The position numbers were made by a program, and so were the translations under genes. Of a stretch of 64,000 bases of DNA, positions 42,593 through 50,810 are shown in pieces (position 1 is the first letter of the stretch; each line of letters begins with the position of its first letter). The notes under the pieces were generated by a model that was not told where the DNA came from, did not search any database, and saw nothing but the letters and a program-made list of their open reading frames with translations. The stretch is taken from contig NZ_CP192056.1 of assembly GCF_050942215.1 (NCBI RefSeq), positions 5,518,001 through 5,582,000 of the forward strand, read 5' to 3'. The stretch is from Sphaerimonospora sp050942215. GTDB taxonomy: Bacteria; Actinomycetota; Actinomycetes; Streptosporangiales; Streptosporangiaceae.

Positions 42593-42634
42593 TTTTTGGA
42601 TGAAACCAAAAACCCTTGTGATCACGTCCGAAGT

Positions 42635-42730
42635 CGCCTCCGCGCCTCCGCGCCTCCGCGCCTCCGCGCCTCCGCGCCTCCGCGCCTCCGCGCCTCCGCG
42701 CCTCCGCGCCTCCGCGCCTCCGCGCCTCCG
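42635..42730. repeat. Twelve-copy 8-bp microsatellite
   Basis: Exactly twelve copies of CGCCTCCG with no visible imperfection occupy 96 bp in the spacer between array gene 6 and the ABC-F gene. The tract is open in several frames but has no start or RBS. Confidence 0.95.
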
Positions 42731-42731
42731 C

Positions 42732-42765
42732 GCAAACGCAAAACGCAAAACGCAAAACGCAAAAC
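42732..42765. repeat. GCAAAAC heptamer repeat
   Basis: Five units (the first one base short) of a 7-bp GCAAAAC repeat directly follow the 8-bp microsatellite and lead into a hairpin. Confidence 0.9.
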
Positions 42766-42800
42766 GCGATCTTGCAGTTGGCCGCCAACTGCAAGATCGC
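42766..42800 (-). terminator. Perfect 16-bp hairpin after the ABC-F gene
   Basis: GCGATCTTGCAGTTGG (42766-42781) and its exact complement (42785-42800) enclose a 3-nt loop. It lies 86 bp beyond the ABC-F stop and could terminate it. Its arms carry the GATCTTGCA motif of the prs-rplY repeat. Confidence 0.6.
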
Positions 42801-42885
42801 GGCAGGGGTCATCGCCGGCCGGCCGCCCGGGGCACGCGAATTCACAAGATCACAAGACGGGGGCGGCGGGACGGCGTGGAAGTCG

Positions 42886-44712
42886 TCAGACGGAGTCGAG
42901 GCGCTCGGCGAGGGTCATCCACTCGGCCTCGACGGCCTCCTTGCGGGTGCCGATGTCGCGCAGCTCGGCGTCGAGCTTCGCCAGGCGCTCGAAATCGGTC
43001 GCGGCCCTGGCCATTTCGGCGTGCAGGCTCGTTTCCTCTTCACTCAGCCTGTCGAGCTGCCGCTCCAGGCGGCCGAGCTCCTTCTGCAGCTCCCGCAGTT
43101 CCTTGGCGGACAGCCCGCCAGAGGAGCCGGAGGAGTCCGAGGACCCGGGAGAGCCGGTCGGGGCCGCCGTCGCGGCGGAAGCCGTACCGGCCGCCGCACG
43201 GGCGGACAGGGCGGTCCCGGCGGCGCGGCGCTCCAGATATTCGTCGACGCCGCCGGGCAGCATCGAGAGCCTGCCGTCGCCCAGCAGGGCCACGCATCGG
43301 TCGGCGACCCGCTCCAGGAAGTAGCGGTCGTGGCTGACGACCACCAGCGTGCCGGGCCAGCCGTCGAGCAGGTCTTCCAGCTCGGTGAGCGTCTCGATGT
43401 CGAGGTCGTTGGTCGGCTCGTCGAGCAGCAGCACGTTCGGCTCGTCCATGATCAGCCTGAGCAGCTGCAGGCGGCGGCGCTCACCACCGGACAGGTCGCC
43501 GACGACCTTCCACTGGGCCTCGCCGCGGAAGCCGAGGCGTTCCAGGAGCTGGGAGGCCGACCATTCCTTCTTCCCGACCTGGACGTACTTGCGGATCTCC
43601 TCGACCGTCTCCAGCACCCGCCGCGACGGGTCGAGCTCGCCGAGCTCCTGCGACAGGTGGGCCAGCCGTACGGTCTTGCCGCGCACGACCCGGCCGGAGT
43701 CCGGCTCGACCGTGTCGGACAGCAGGCGCAGCACCGACGACTTGCCCGAGCCGTTCACCCCGATCAGGCCGATCCGGTCGCCCGGGCCGAACTGGAACGT
43801 GCAGCGGTCGAGGACCAGCGGGCCTGATCCGGGGCCTCCGGCGTGCAGCGTCACGTCCTCGAGGTCGGCGACCGTCTTGCCGAGCCGGGCCGAGGCGAAC
43901 CGCAGCAGTTCCACGGTCTCCCGAGGCGGCGGAACGTCCGCGATGAGCGCCTCGGCCGCGTTGATGCGGAACTTGGGCTTGGACGTACGGGCGGGCGGGC
44001 CGCGCCGCAGCCAGGCGACCTCCTTGCGCATGAGGTTCTGCCGGCGTTCCTCCGCGACCTGCGCGATTCGCGTCCGCTCCGCCTTCGCCAGCACATAGGC
44101 GGCGTATCCGCCCTCGTAACGCTCGACCGATCCGTCCACGACCTCCCATGTACGGGTGGACACCGCGTCGAGGAACCACCGGTCGTGGGTGACCGCCAGC
44201 AGCGCGGACCTCCGCTGGGCGAGGTGCCCGGCGAGCCAGGCGATGGCCTCGATGTCCAGGTGGTTCGTCGGCTCGTCGAGAATGATCAGGTCGTGCTCGC
44301 CGATGAGCAGCCGGGCCAGAGCCGTACGGCGCCGCTCCCCGCCGGACAGATCGCCGGCCCGCGCCGACAGATCGATGTCGGCGAGCAGGTTGGCGAGGAT
44401 CTCCCTGATCGCGGGGTCCCCGGCCCACTCGTGCTCAGCCCTGCCGTCGAGGACCAGATCGCGTACGGCCGCCGCCGGCTCGAAGTCGTCCCGCTGCGAC
44501 AGCATGCCGACGCGCAGGCCGCGCGTGTGGGTGACCCGGCCGCTGTCGGGCGGCAGGTCGCCGCCGATGATCGAGATGAGCGTTGTCTTGCCGCCGCCGT
44601 TGCGGCCGACCACGCCGATGCGGTCGCCCTGCTCGATGCCGAGGGAGACGTCGGACAGCAGCGGCTTGGGCCCGAAGGCATGGGACACGGATTCGAGATT
44701 GACCAGATTCAT
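42886..44712 (-). CDS. ABC-F family ATP-binding protein
   Basis: This 608-residue protein has two ABC domains and no membrane segment, the ABC-F layout of ribosome-associated factors (EttA/Uup/antibiotic-resistance type). First domain: GRNGGGKTT, LSGGERRR, LIILDEPTNHLD. Second domain: GVNGSGKSS, LSGGERRR, LLLDEPTNDLD. A C-terminal helical extension (about residues 530-605) is a charged coiled coil (KELRELQKELGRLERQLDRL), as in Uup. ATG 44712 is preferred; a TTG three codons earlier is possible. It sits beside ispE as in many actinobacteria, where its homologue is a housekeeping gene. Confidence 0.92.
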   Translation of the reverse strand: MNLVNLESVSHAFGPKPLLSDVSLGIEQGDRIGVVGRNGGGKTTLISIIGGDLPPDSGRVTHTRGLRVGMLSQRDDFEPAAAVRDLVLDGRAEHEWAGDPAIREILANLLADIDLSARAGDLSGGERRRTALARLLIGEHDLIILDEPTNHLDIEAIAWLAGHLAQRRSALLAVTHDRWFLDAVSTRTWEVVDGSVERYEGGYAAYVLAKAERTRIAQVAEERRQNLMRKEVAWLRRGPPARTSKPKFRINAAEALIADVPPPRETVELLRFASARLGKTVADLEDVTLHAGGPGSGPLVLDRCTFQFGPGDRIGLIGVNGSGKSSVLRLLSDTVEPDSGRVVRGKTVRLAHLSQELGELDPSRRVLETVEEIRKYVQVGKKEWSASQLLERLGFRGEAQWKVVGDLSGGERRRLQLLRLIMDEPNVLLLDEPTNDLDIETLTELEDLLDGWPGTLVVVSHDRYFLERVADRCVALLGDGRLSMLPGGVDEYLERRAAGTALSARAAAGTASAATAAPTGSPGSSDSSGSSGGLSAKELRELQKELGRLERQLDRLSEEETSLHAEMARAATDFERLAKLDAELRDIGTRKEAVEAEWMTLAERLDSV

Positions 44713-44741
44713 CGCCTGCAAAGCCTATCCGGCCGAACACC

Positions 44742-45041
44742 TCACACAGAGCTGCGCAGTGCCTGGACGACCCGCGCGAGCAGCGGATCGGCGCCGGCCG
44801 TGTTCAGGGCGGAGCCGAGGACCTCGGCGTAGCTGACGCGTGCGGCGGTGTAACACTCACGACCTGCTCCGGTGATGACCGCGTAGATGCCGCGTTTGTC
44901 CGCGGGACACAGGTCCTTGTAGGCATAGCCGACCGCGTTCAGACGGCCCACCAGCCGGGTGACCGTGCTCTGCCCCAGGCCGCCGCGATCATCGGCGGAG
45001 CCGTCCTGCTCCGTCTCACGGCCGCCTGAGCCGACAACGCG
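44742..45041 (-). pseudogene. MarR family regulator remnant
   Basis: The readable part encodes GLGQSTVTRLVGRL, then CPADKRGIYAVITGAG and a C-terminal helix. This is the recognition helix, wing and tail of a MarR protein. In frame upstream there are only about 15 more residues before a TGA at 45042-45044. The expected N-terminal dimerisation helices are missing, and no other frame restores them. An ATG inside would give 69 residues. It is most likely a truncated pseudogene. Confidence 0.65.
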
Positions 45042-45122
45042 TCATGCCGATACCGCGCTTCGTGGAGGCGCCGGCGGAACCCTCATAACGCCGGCCGACC
45101 CGGTCGGCGGCCGAGTCGGGGC

Positions 45123-46106
45123 CTACCTCTCATCGGCGTCACACGGCCGGCCGCGGGTGGACGACTCGGCCGTAGTCCGGTGAAGAACGGCCTCGGACGG
45201 CAGGACGGGGCCGAAGGCGGTGACGGCGGACCGGCAGATTCCCGTCTCCTTCGTGAGCGCGGCGGCCAGGTCGGTCGCGTGCGCCTGTGACCCGGCGAGG
45301 AACGCGCAGGTCGGGCCGGAGCCCGAGACGATCGCGCCGAGGGAGCCCAGCTCACGGCCCGCCCGGAGGGTACGCGCCAGCGAGGGGCGCAGCGAGAGCG
45401 CGGCGGGCTGCAGATCGTTGCGTAGCACCCGCCCGAGTCCCTCGGCGTCTCCCTCCCGCAGCGCGGCCAGCAGCGGCTCACTCGCCACGGGCTGAGGCGT
45501 CCCGTGCCCGGCCGCCGCCCGCAGCCGGTCGCATTCGCCGTACACCTCCGGAGTGGACAGACCGCCGTCGGCCAGCGCGAACACCCAGTGAAACACCCCG
45601 GTGGTCTCCAACGGCGTCAGCCGCTCACCTCGACCGGTGCCCACGGCGGTGCCGCCCAGCAGCGCGAACGGCACGTCGCTGCCGATGTCCGCGGCGATCT
45701 CCATGAGATCCTCGGCAGGCAGGCCGAGGCCCCACAGCTCGTTGCACGCGACCAGCGCGCCGGCCGCGTCGGCGCTGCCGCCCGCCATGCCGCCGGCCAC
45801 CGGGATGGCCTTGTCGATCACCAGATCCGCACGATAGGAACGGCCGGCCGACCTCGCCAGCGCCTGGGCCGCCCGTACGGCGAGGTTGCCGTCGTCCGTG
45901 GGGATCTCGGCTGCTCCCTCGCCGCGGACCATGACCCTGATCGGACCGCCGGAGTCGCCGGGATCGCCGGGCTCGGCAGCGGTCACCTCGTCGTACAAGG
46001 AGACCGCATGGAAGACGTTCACCAGGTCGTGGTATCCGTCCTCACGGAGAGGGCCGACGGCGAGCTGAAGGTTGACCTTCGCTGGGACGCGCACCGTGAC
46101 GTGCAT
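45123..46106 (-). CDS. ispE: 4-diphosphocytidyl-2-C-methyl-D-erythritol kinase
   Basis: This 327-residue GHMP kinase of the MEP isoprenoid pathway phosphorylates CDP-ME at the 2-position. The substrate motif PAKVNLQLAVGPLREDGYHDL is at the N-terminus, the ATP-binding loop is VAGGMAGGSADAAGAL, and the C-terminal SGSGPTCAFL is intact. The ATG start gives the normal N-terminus. The order tatD-rsmA-ispE-abcF is the usual actinobacterial one. The last 20 residues (polar, Arg-rich) are likely unstructured. Confidence 0.95.
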   Translation of the reverse strand: MHVTVRVPAKVNLQLAVGPLREDGYHDLVNVFHAVSLYDEVTAAEPGDPGDSGGPIRVMVRGEGAAEIPTDDGNLAVRAAQALARSAGRSYRADLVIDKAIPVAGGMAGGSADAAGALVACNELWGLGLPAEDLMEIAADIGSDVPFALLGGTAVGTGRGERLTPLETTGVFHWVFALADGGLSTPEVYGECDRLRAAAGHGTPQPVASEPLLAALREGDAEGLGRVLRNDLQPAALSLRPSLARTLRAGRELGSLGAIVSGSGPTCAFLAGSQAHATDLAAALTKETGICRSAVTAFGPVLPSEAVLHRTTAESSTRGRPCDADER

Positions 46107-46250
46107 CAGCCGTTCACCGCCGACATGCTCACGGTCGCCGGACGGTCACCGGCTCGCCGGTTCACTGCGGGCTTCGGTATGGACACGATCCACGAGCCTA
46201 ACGCGACCTGCGCCTACGCCGGGCCAAGAGATCCTCCGGGAAGTCCGTCC

Positions 46251-47114
46251 TCACGCAGAGGGAGGACAGGAGGTCAAGCGATGCTCGGCGATTCTGGCGA
46301 AGTCCTCGACGCCGAGCTGCTCGCCCCGCGCGGACGGGTCCACCTCCGCCGCTACGAGGGCCGCCTCGGCGGCCGCCGCCGTACCGGCCCAGGAGGCGAG
46401 GGCGGCGCGCAGCGTCTTGCGGCGCTGGGCGAACGCCGCGTCGACGACCTCGAACACCTCCTCGCGGGGCGCCGACGTCTTCGGCGGATCCCGCCGTACG
46501 AACGAGACCAGGCCGGAGTCGACGTTCGGAGCGGGCCAGAACACGTTGCGCCCGACCGGACCCGCACGCCGCACGTCCGCGTACCAGGCCGCCTTCACCG
46601 ACGGCACGCCATAGATCTTGGAGCCCGGGCGGGCGGCGAGGCGGTCGGCGACCTCGGCCTGGACCATCACCAGCCCCCGGCGCAGCGACGGCAGCGCCTC
46701 GAGCAGGTGCAGCACGACGGGCACCGACACGTTGTACGGCAGGTTGGCCACCAGCACGGTCGGGTCGGCGTGGAGATCGGCGGGCCCGATCCGGAGCGCG
46801 TCGGCGTGCACGACCGTCAGCCGGTCGGCGAGCTCCGGGGCCATCGTCGCCACGGTGAACGGGAGCTGCCCGGCGAGCACGGGGTCGATCTCGACCGCGA
46901 CGACCTTCGCCACCTCGGGCAGCAGGGCCAGCGTGAGCGAGCCGAGCCCCGGCCCGATCTCGATGGCCACGTCCTCGGGGGTCACCCCGGCCACCCGGAC
47001 GATGCGGCGGACCGTGCCGCCGTCGATCACGAAGTTCTGCCCCAGCTTCTTGGTCGGCCGGATGTTCAGCTTCTCCGCCAACGCGCGCACTTCGACCGGC
47101 CCGAGCAGACTCAT
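46251..47114 (-). CDS. rsmA: 16S rRNA dimethyladenosine transferase
   Basis: This 287-residue KsgA-type enzyme dimethylates the two adjacent adenosines near the 3' end of 16S rRNA. KKLGQNFVIDGG, the SAM-binding EIGPGLGSLT and the catalytic NLPYNVSVPVV are intact. The start ATG 47114 (MSLLGPVEV) matches relatives although GGAGG lies only one base away; an upstream ATG at 47132 is an alternative. It lies between tatD and ispE on the same strand. Confidence 0.95.
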   Translation of the reverse strand: MSLLGPVEVRALAEKLNIRPTKKLGQNFVIDGGTVRRIVRVAGVTPEDVAIEIGPGLGSLTLALLPEVAKVVAVEIDPVLAGQLPFTVATMAPELADRLTVVHADALRIGPADLHADPTVLVANLPYNVSVPVVLHLLEALPSLRRGLVMVQAEVADRLAARPGSKIYGVPSVKAAWYADVRRAGPVGRNVFWPAPNVDSGLVSFVRRDPPKTSAPREEVFEVVDAAFAQRRKTLRAALASWAGTAAAAEAALVAAEVDPSARGEQLGVEDFARIAEHRLTSCPPSA

Positions 47115-47188
47115 GCCTCCAGTGTCGGGCATCGGAAGGCGATGTCGTGCCACTCCCGCCCGCACGTCCCGGACGGGGGCGCGGGATG

Positions 47189-48046
47189 TCACCAGGCGCC
47201 GAAGGCGGCCTCGCCGTTCGCCATGATCGCGGCGGCGAGGTCGGCGACGTCCACGCCCTTGACCTCGGCCAGGCAGCGGAGCGTCAGCGGGATGAGGTAG
47301 GGCGCGTTGGGCTTGCCCCGGTGCGGCACGGGAGGCAGATAGGGCGCGTCCGTCTCGACGAGCATGAGCTCCTGGGGCGCGACGCGCGCCGCCTCGCGGA
47401 GATAACCGGCGTTCTTGTACGTCACCGGACCGGAGAACGACATGTAATAGCCCGCAGCGGCACACTGCTCGGCCAGGTCGGCGTCCCCGGAGAAGCTGTG
47501 AAAGATCACGATGTCGGGGGCGCCCTGGTCGGCGAGCACCTTCAACACGTCGTCGTGGGCGTCCCGGTCGTGGATGACGAGGGCCTTGCCGGTCCGCTTG
47601 GCGATCTCGATGTGCGCCCGGAAGCTCGCGTGCTGGTCCTCCTTGGCCGCGCTGTCGCGGAAGTAGTCGAGCCCGGTCTCCCCCACCGCCCGCACGTACG
47701 GCCGCCGCGCCAGCTCCTCGATCTCGGCCAACGTCTCGGGGATGGCGGCGTGCGCCGTGTTGGGGTGGATCGCCACGGCCGCGTAGACGTCCGCGTGCGC
47801 CGCGGCCGTGTCCGCGTTCCATCGGGACGACGGCAGGTCGTAGCCGACGCTCACCAGCCGGGTGACGCCGACGCTTCTCGCCTCGTCGAGGATCGTCTCG
47901 ACCGTGGCGGCCGCCGCCTGGGCCGCCTGGGCGATCGGATCGCCTGAGGTGACCTTCCGCCTGCCGACCATGATGTCGAGGTGGCAGTGGCTGTCGAAAA
48001 CCTCGGCGGGCAGTGCCTCCGGCGTCGGGGGAAGCTCATGCGACAT
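47189..48046 (-). CDS. tatD: TatD family metal-dependent DNase
   Basis: This 285-residue TIM-barrel hydrolase has metal ligands visible as FDSHCHLD near the N-terminus, GETGLDYFRD in the middle, IVIFHSFSG, and VETDAPYL near the end. TatD proteins are 3'-5' nucleases or deoxyribonucleases in DNA repair and turnover. The start ATG gives a normal-length protein. In many actinobacteria an rpf resuscitation-factor gene lies between tatD and rsmA; here the spacer is only 74 bp and no such gene is present. Confidence 0.93.
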   Translation of the reverse strand: MSHELPPTPEALPAEVFDSHCHLDIMVGRRKVTSGDPIAQAAQAAAATVETILDEARSVGVTRLVSVGYDLPSSRWNADTAAAHADVYAAVAIHPNTAHAAIPETLAEIEELARRPYVRAVGETGLDYFRDSAAKEDQHASFRAHIEIAKRTGKALVIHDRDAHDDVLKVLADQGAPDIVIFHSFSGDADLAEQCAAAGYYMSFSGPVTYKNAGYLREAARVAPQELMLVETDAPYLPPVPHRGKPNAPYLIPLTLRCLAEVKGVDVADLAAAIMANGEAAFGAW

Positions 48047-48125
48047 GTCCCCAAACCTACCGCCCGGCGTCCCGCCCGTTCTCCACGCCGCGGTCGAAGG
48101 TCACCCTCCAGTGTCCTCAGCGGAA

Positions 48126-48140
48126 TGACAACCATTACCA
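48126..48140. promoter_or_regulatory. Weak Zur/Fur-like palindrome in a divergent promoter
   Basis: TGACAACCATTACCA follows the TG..AA...TT..CA pattern of Fur-family sites. It lies between divergent tatD and the SCO5389-type gene. Confidence 0.25.
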
Positions 48141-48201
48141 CTAGGTGATAGACGCTGCGGTCAGGGCCACCTAGCGTCGGTGACATCCCAATGGAGGTGA
48201 C

Positions 48202-48588
48202 ATGTCACTGACCGTACCCCCTGATCTGCTGGAGCAAGCTCAACGGGGAAAGATCGACAACACCGCCTTCCTCGCTTGCATCCGCGACTCCCTGCCCTTC
48301 GCCTGGTCTCTCGTCAGCGATCTGGCCCGACGCCGCGAGGCGACCGGGGCCGAGTTCGTCGACAACCAGGTCGCCCCGCCGGACGAGACGGCCTACGGGC
48401 AGCTCTTCCGGGCACTCGCCAGCACGTCCATCCGCAAGGCGCTGGAGGATCACTTCGGCGTCCGCCTGGCCTTCCAGAACTGCCACCGGGTCGCCGTCTT
48501 CGACCCGTCGGCGGAGAAGGCGTACGCCGAGTTCGTCACCCCGGAGGCCCAGGTCCTCAACCAGAGCCCCGAGCTGGTCAACTGCTGA
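48202..48588 (+). CDS. SCO5389-type conserved actinobacterial protein
   Basis: This 128-residue protein has the start MSLTVPPDLLEQAQRGKID, the middle FVDNQVAPPDETAYGQLFRALASTSI, and the ending FQNCHRVAVF then LNQSPELVNC. These match the small conserved family named after Streptomyces SCO5389, of unknown role. It has no signal or membrane segment, so it should be cytosolic. An AATGGAGGTGAC ribosome binding site precedes the ATG, and a strong terminator follows 16 bp after the stop, so it is monocistronic. Confidence 0.85.
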   Translation: MSLTVPPDLLEQAQRGKIDNTAFLACIRDSLPFAWSLVSDLARRREATGAEFVDNQVAPPDETAYGQLFRALASTSIRKALEDHFGVRLAFQNCHRVAVFDPSAEKAYAEFVTPEAQVLNQSPELVNC

Positions 48589-48604
48589 CCCATCAAAATC
48601 TGAG

Positions 48605-48631
48605 AGCCCCCGGTTCCGCCGGGGGCTTTTT
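48605..48631 (+). terminator. Rho-independent terminator
   Basis: Stem AGCCCCCGG (48605-48613) pairs with 48619-48627, followed by a run of five T. It directly follows the SCO5389-type gene. Confidence 0.92.
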
Positions 48632-48684
48632 CCATTGACACAACCTTTCACGCGGCCTTGCCGACTGAACGAGGCCAGAAAAGA

Positions 48685-49185
48685 TCACCTACCTGGGCAA
48701 GCGTTCTGCGGGACTTTCGTGTTGTTCGGTCCAAACGGAGACCCCTCAATGTCAAGGCCTGTCCAGTAGATACCGTAGGCCGCCTGAGGCGACTCATTCT
48801 CAGGTCGGACTGCGAAGAACTCCGAAACATACTGCTGACCATCCATCGTTCGGCCGTGAACTTCCAGCATCCACCCGCCTTCAGACTTACTTTGCGGGGG
48901 GATGTGTGCCACTCGTTTTACTTGGGGCCTGTCGCCGGGCAGCAGGCACCGTCTGAGAGCATCATTGAGAAGAGATGTACACGTCCCGGTGCTGCGCACA
49001 TGCCTGGAACAGAAATCAGCGACCCCATTCTCCGCTACTCCAGTCACGACTTTTTCGAACATTGATTTCGCCATATCTTGCGTGAAATCGGCTACTGGGG
49101 AGTCAGCTTCGTGCGACGCGGTTGTACAGCCCGCCGCGCAAGAAATGATGACAGCGACGATAATTAGGCGCGCGGCCGAATACAT
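48685..49185 (-). CDS. Lipoprotein of unknown function
   Basis: This 166-residue product has a short signal (MYSAARLIIVAVIISCAAGC) with Cys20 in a lipobox-like CAAGC. The mature part contains four more Cys (DFCSRHVRSTGTCTSLL, RRCLLPG, NACPGR), likely paired outside the cell. The ending KVPQNACPGR is polar. GC content is visibly lower than that of the neighbouring tatD and metG genes, suggesting acquisition. No family is recognised. The gene may share a transcript with the secreted protein upstream (49263-50303). Confidence 0.6.
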   Translation of the reverse strand: MYSAARLIIVAVIISCAAGCTTASHEADSPVADFTQDMAKSMFEKVVTGVAENGVADFCSRHVRSTGTCTSLLNDALRRCLLPGDRPQVKRVAHIPPQSKSEGGWMLEVHGRTMDGQQYVSEFFAVRPENESPQAAYGIYWTGLDIEGSPFGPNNTKVPQNACPGR

Positions 49186-49262
49186 GAGGAACTCCTAACC
49201 GTGAGGGAACGCGAATATAAGAGCCAGGCACACGCCCAGCCCTTATATTCACTTTTAAGTGA

Positions 49263-50303
49263 TTAGATACAGAATCCTCCATCTATATAGTTGCATGTAT
49301 CTCCGTTGAACCATTGGGTCCACTGGGGCCGGCCATCATTCTGTGCGACCTTCACCGAAACCTGATGCCTGGTGGTGCGCAAGTACTTCGTCTGCCCCTT
49401 CCAGTAGGTGCTCATCTTGCCAGGCTCAGGGTAGTCGTAGACGCGCTGTTCTTCGCAATGGTTATAAGAACCACCCACCGAGAACACCCCATACAAGGTG
49501 ACCTCATAGCTTATCGGACGACAGTTTCCGATGCTTGAATTCTGCGGGCTGTAATCCACCGAGTATAAGGTTGGGGAGTCGTAGCGTGCCTCTTGGCCAC
49601 GTCCGCACGAAATCAACTCGCCCCAGGTAGCCTGGCATGTATTCCAGGCCTCAAGACTGTAGTAATTCCAGGTCGAGTTTCCGTCGTACTTCAGCACGAA
49701 GCGCTTGTAGCAGGGCTCCTGCCAGAACCCGTCTTCATCCTTCCTTTTCGCGCAGTATTCATGATACTGTGCGACATACGGCTCCTGCTGAATAGCTACG
49801 GCCCCTTCGGATCCGAGCTGCGGATCATCTTGTGCATGAGGGTCAGGATCCTGATCGTCCCACTCAACCGTGACCAGGCACGGATCTGTGCCGTCCTGCT
49901 CGTTTCTGGGTCCGCCGATATATCGAACCTCGGTGGTGGTGTTGGGGAGAATCAGGGTCTCGGACTTCCGCTTGCATCGAGGGTCCGGGAGGGCCTTTGC
50001 GACATCCACCGCAATGACCTTATACTGCGATGCCATGGCTTGAGTTGATCTAGGCGCGGTGATCCCCCTAGCCCGAATCCTCTGTGAGAACTCCTCAAGG
50101 CTCTGGCTTCCGCTCTTGGTACGGGTGATGTCCTCGGAGTTCGTGGCGTCGAGTACGACAGTTTTCGGCACGACCGACGACCTGGCAACTTGTGCTTGAA
50201 CCGAGGTCGTGTGGGCAGCTGAAGCCGAAGACACGTCGGTCAGCAGTAGCGCTAACGCGGAGGCCGCCGCGACAACTATCGCGGTCCATCGTTTGGTGGA
50301 CAT
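49263..50303 (-). CDS. Secreted Cys-rich protein (hypothetical)
   Basis: This 346-residue product has a typical signal peptide (MSTKRWTAIVVAAASALALL, cleavage near SSASAAH). The N-terminal 100 residues resemble a propeptide (polar, helical). The C-terminal 200 residues carry about ten Cys and many Tyr/Trp (QEPCYKRFVLKYDGNSTWNY, GNCRPISYEVTLYGVFSVGG), suggesting a disulfide-bonded beta domain. Low GC and many rare codons mark it as foreign compared with flanking housekeeping genes. The protein ends GDTCNYIDGGFCI. No enzymatic motif is seen; the family is not recognised. Confidence 0.6.
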   Translation of the reverse strand: MSTKRWTAIVVAAASALALLLTDVSSASAAHTTSVQAQVARSSVVPKTVVLDATNSEDITRTKSGSQSLEEFSQRIRARGITAPRSTQAMASQYKVIAVDVAKALPDPRCKRKSETLILPNTTTEVRYIGGPRNEQDGTDPCLVTVEWDDQDPDPHAQDDPQLGSEGAVAIQQEPYVAQYHEYCAKRKDEDGFWQEPCYKRFVLKYDGNSTWNYYSLEAWNTCQATWGELISCGRGQEARYDSPTLYSVDYSPQNSSIGNCRPISYEVTLYGVFSVGGSYNHCEEQRVYDYPEPGKMSTYWKGQTKYLRTTRHQVSVKVAQNDGRPQWTQWFNGDTCNYIDGGFCI

Positions 50304-50665
50304 GGAGGGGTAGACTCCTTCTGCATCGATTGGTGCTCCACGGGTGGGAATACGTGGCCAAACGGGCCCACCCGTGGATCATGACAAGATCACTTGAACT
50401 CTATGACAAAAGTTTTGACTACTCAAGCCTTGACTTTATGTTCTTCCTTAGGAAGTGAATCTCGTCAGATCTGCCGCTGACGGGCCGAATCTTGGCCGAA
50501 TCTCATCCCGGATCATGACAATCGACCCACTCAGCAGGTGATACGCAGATCTCAGTAGCGCCTGCCGGTCGGTGATGCCGAACCCCTGCTTATCCCTGTC
50601 CGGCCGCGATAGGTGATGACCCGGCAGATCAGCCAACTCCGCGAAAAGTTGGGCATAGCGGATAA
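50304..50665. other. Unassigned lower-GC spacer
   Basis: This is about 360 bp of mixed composition, AT-rich at 50390-50460. A 62-codon minus-strand ORF (50448-50636) has no RBS and no recognisable sequence. Nothing is supported. Confidence 0.4.
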
Positions 50666-50797
50666 TCAGGCGATATCGATACGACGCTCGGTGTAGGTGA
50701 AGCCCAGGAACTCCACCAGTTCCTGGGCGTTTTCGAACGTCTCAGCTTTGAGCTCGTCGATATTGCGGATCGGGCGTGCCTGCTTCAGCTGATCAGC
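50666..50797 (-). pseudogene. 3' fragment of an unknown gene
   Basis: A minus-strand frame of about 43 codons without start reads LKQARPIRNIDELKAETFEN, then AQELVEFLGFTYTERRIDIA, stop. Its codon use looks coding, and it is bounded upstream by a stop codon. It is probably the tail of a gene removed by rearrangement next to metG. The parent family is not identified. Confidence 0.35.
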
Positions 50798-50810
50798 TCA
50801 TCGACCGAGG

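Noticed and set aside
46251..47822. Fusion of RsmA with an upstream 230-residue segment
   Set aside because: The upstream part is the out-of-frame shadow of tatD; the RsmA domain begins at 47114 as in relatives.
50448..50636. 62-codon minus-strand ORF in the island before metG
   Set aside because: No RBS, no signal or known motif, mixed composition; noted only as part of the spacer.
50702..50728. 11-bp inverted repeat GCCCAGGAACT as a metG terminator
   Set aside because: It lies inside a coding-like gene fragment where the palindrome arises from AQELVEFLG codons; possible but not supported.
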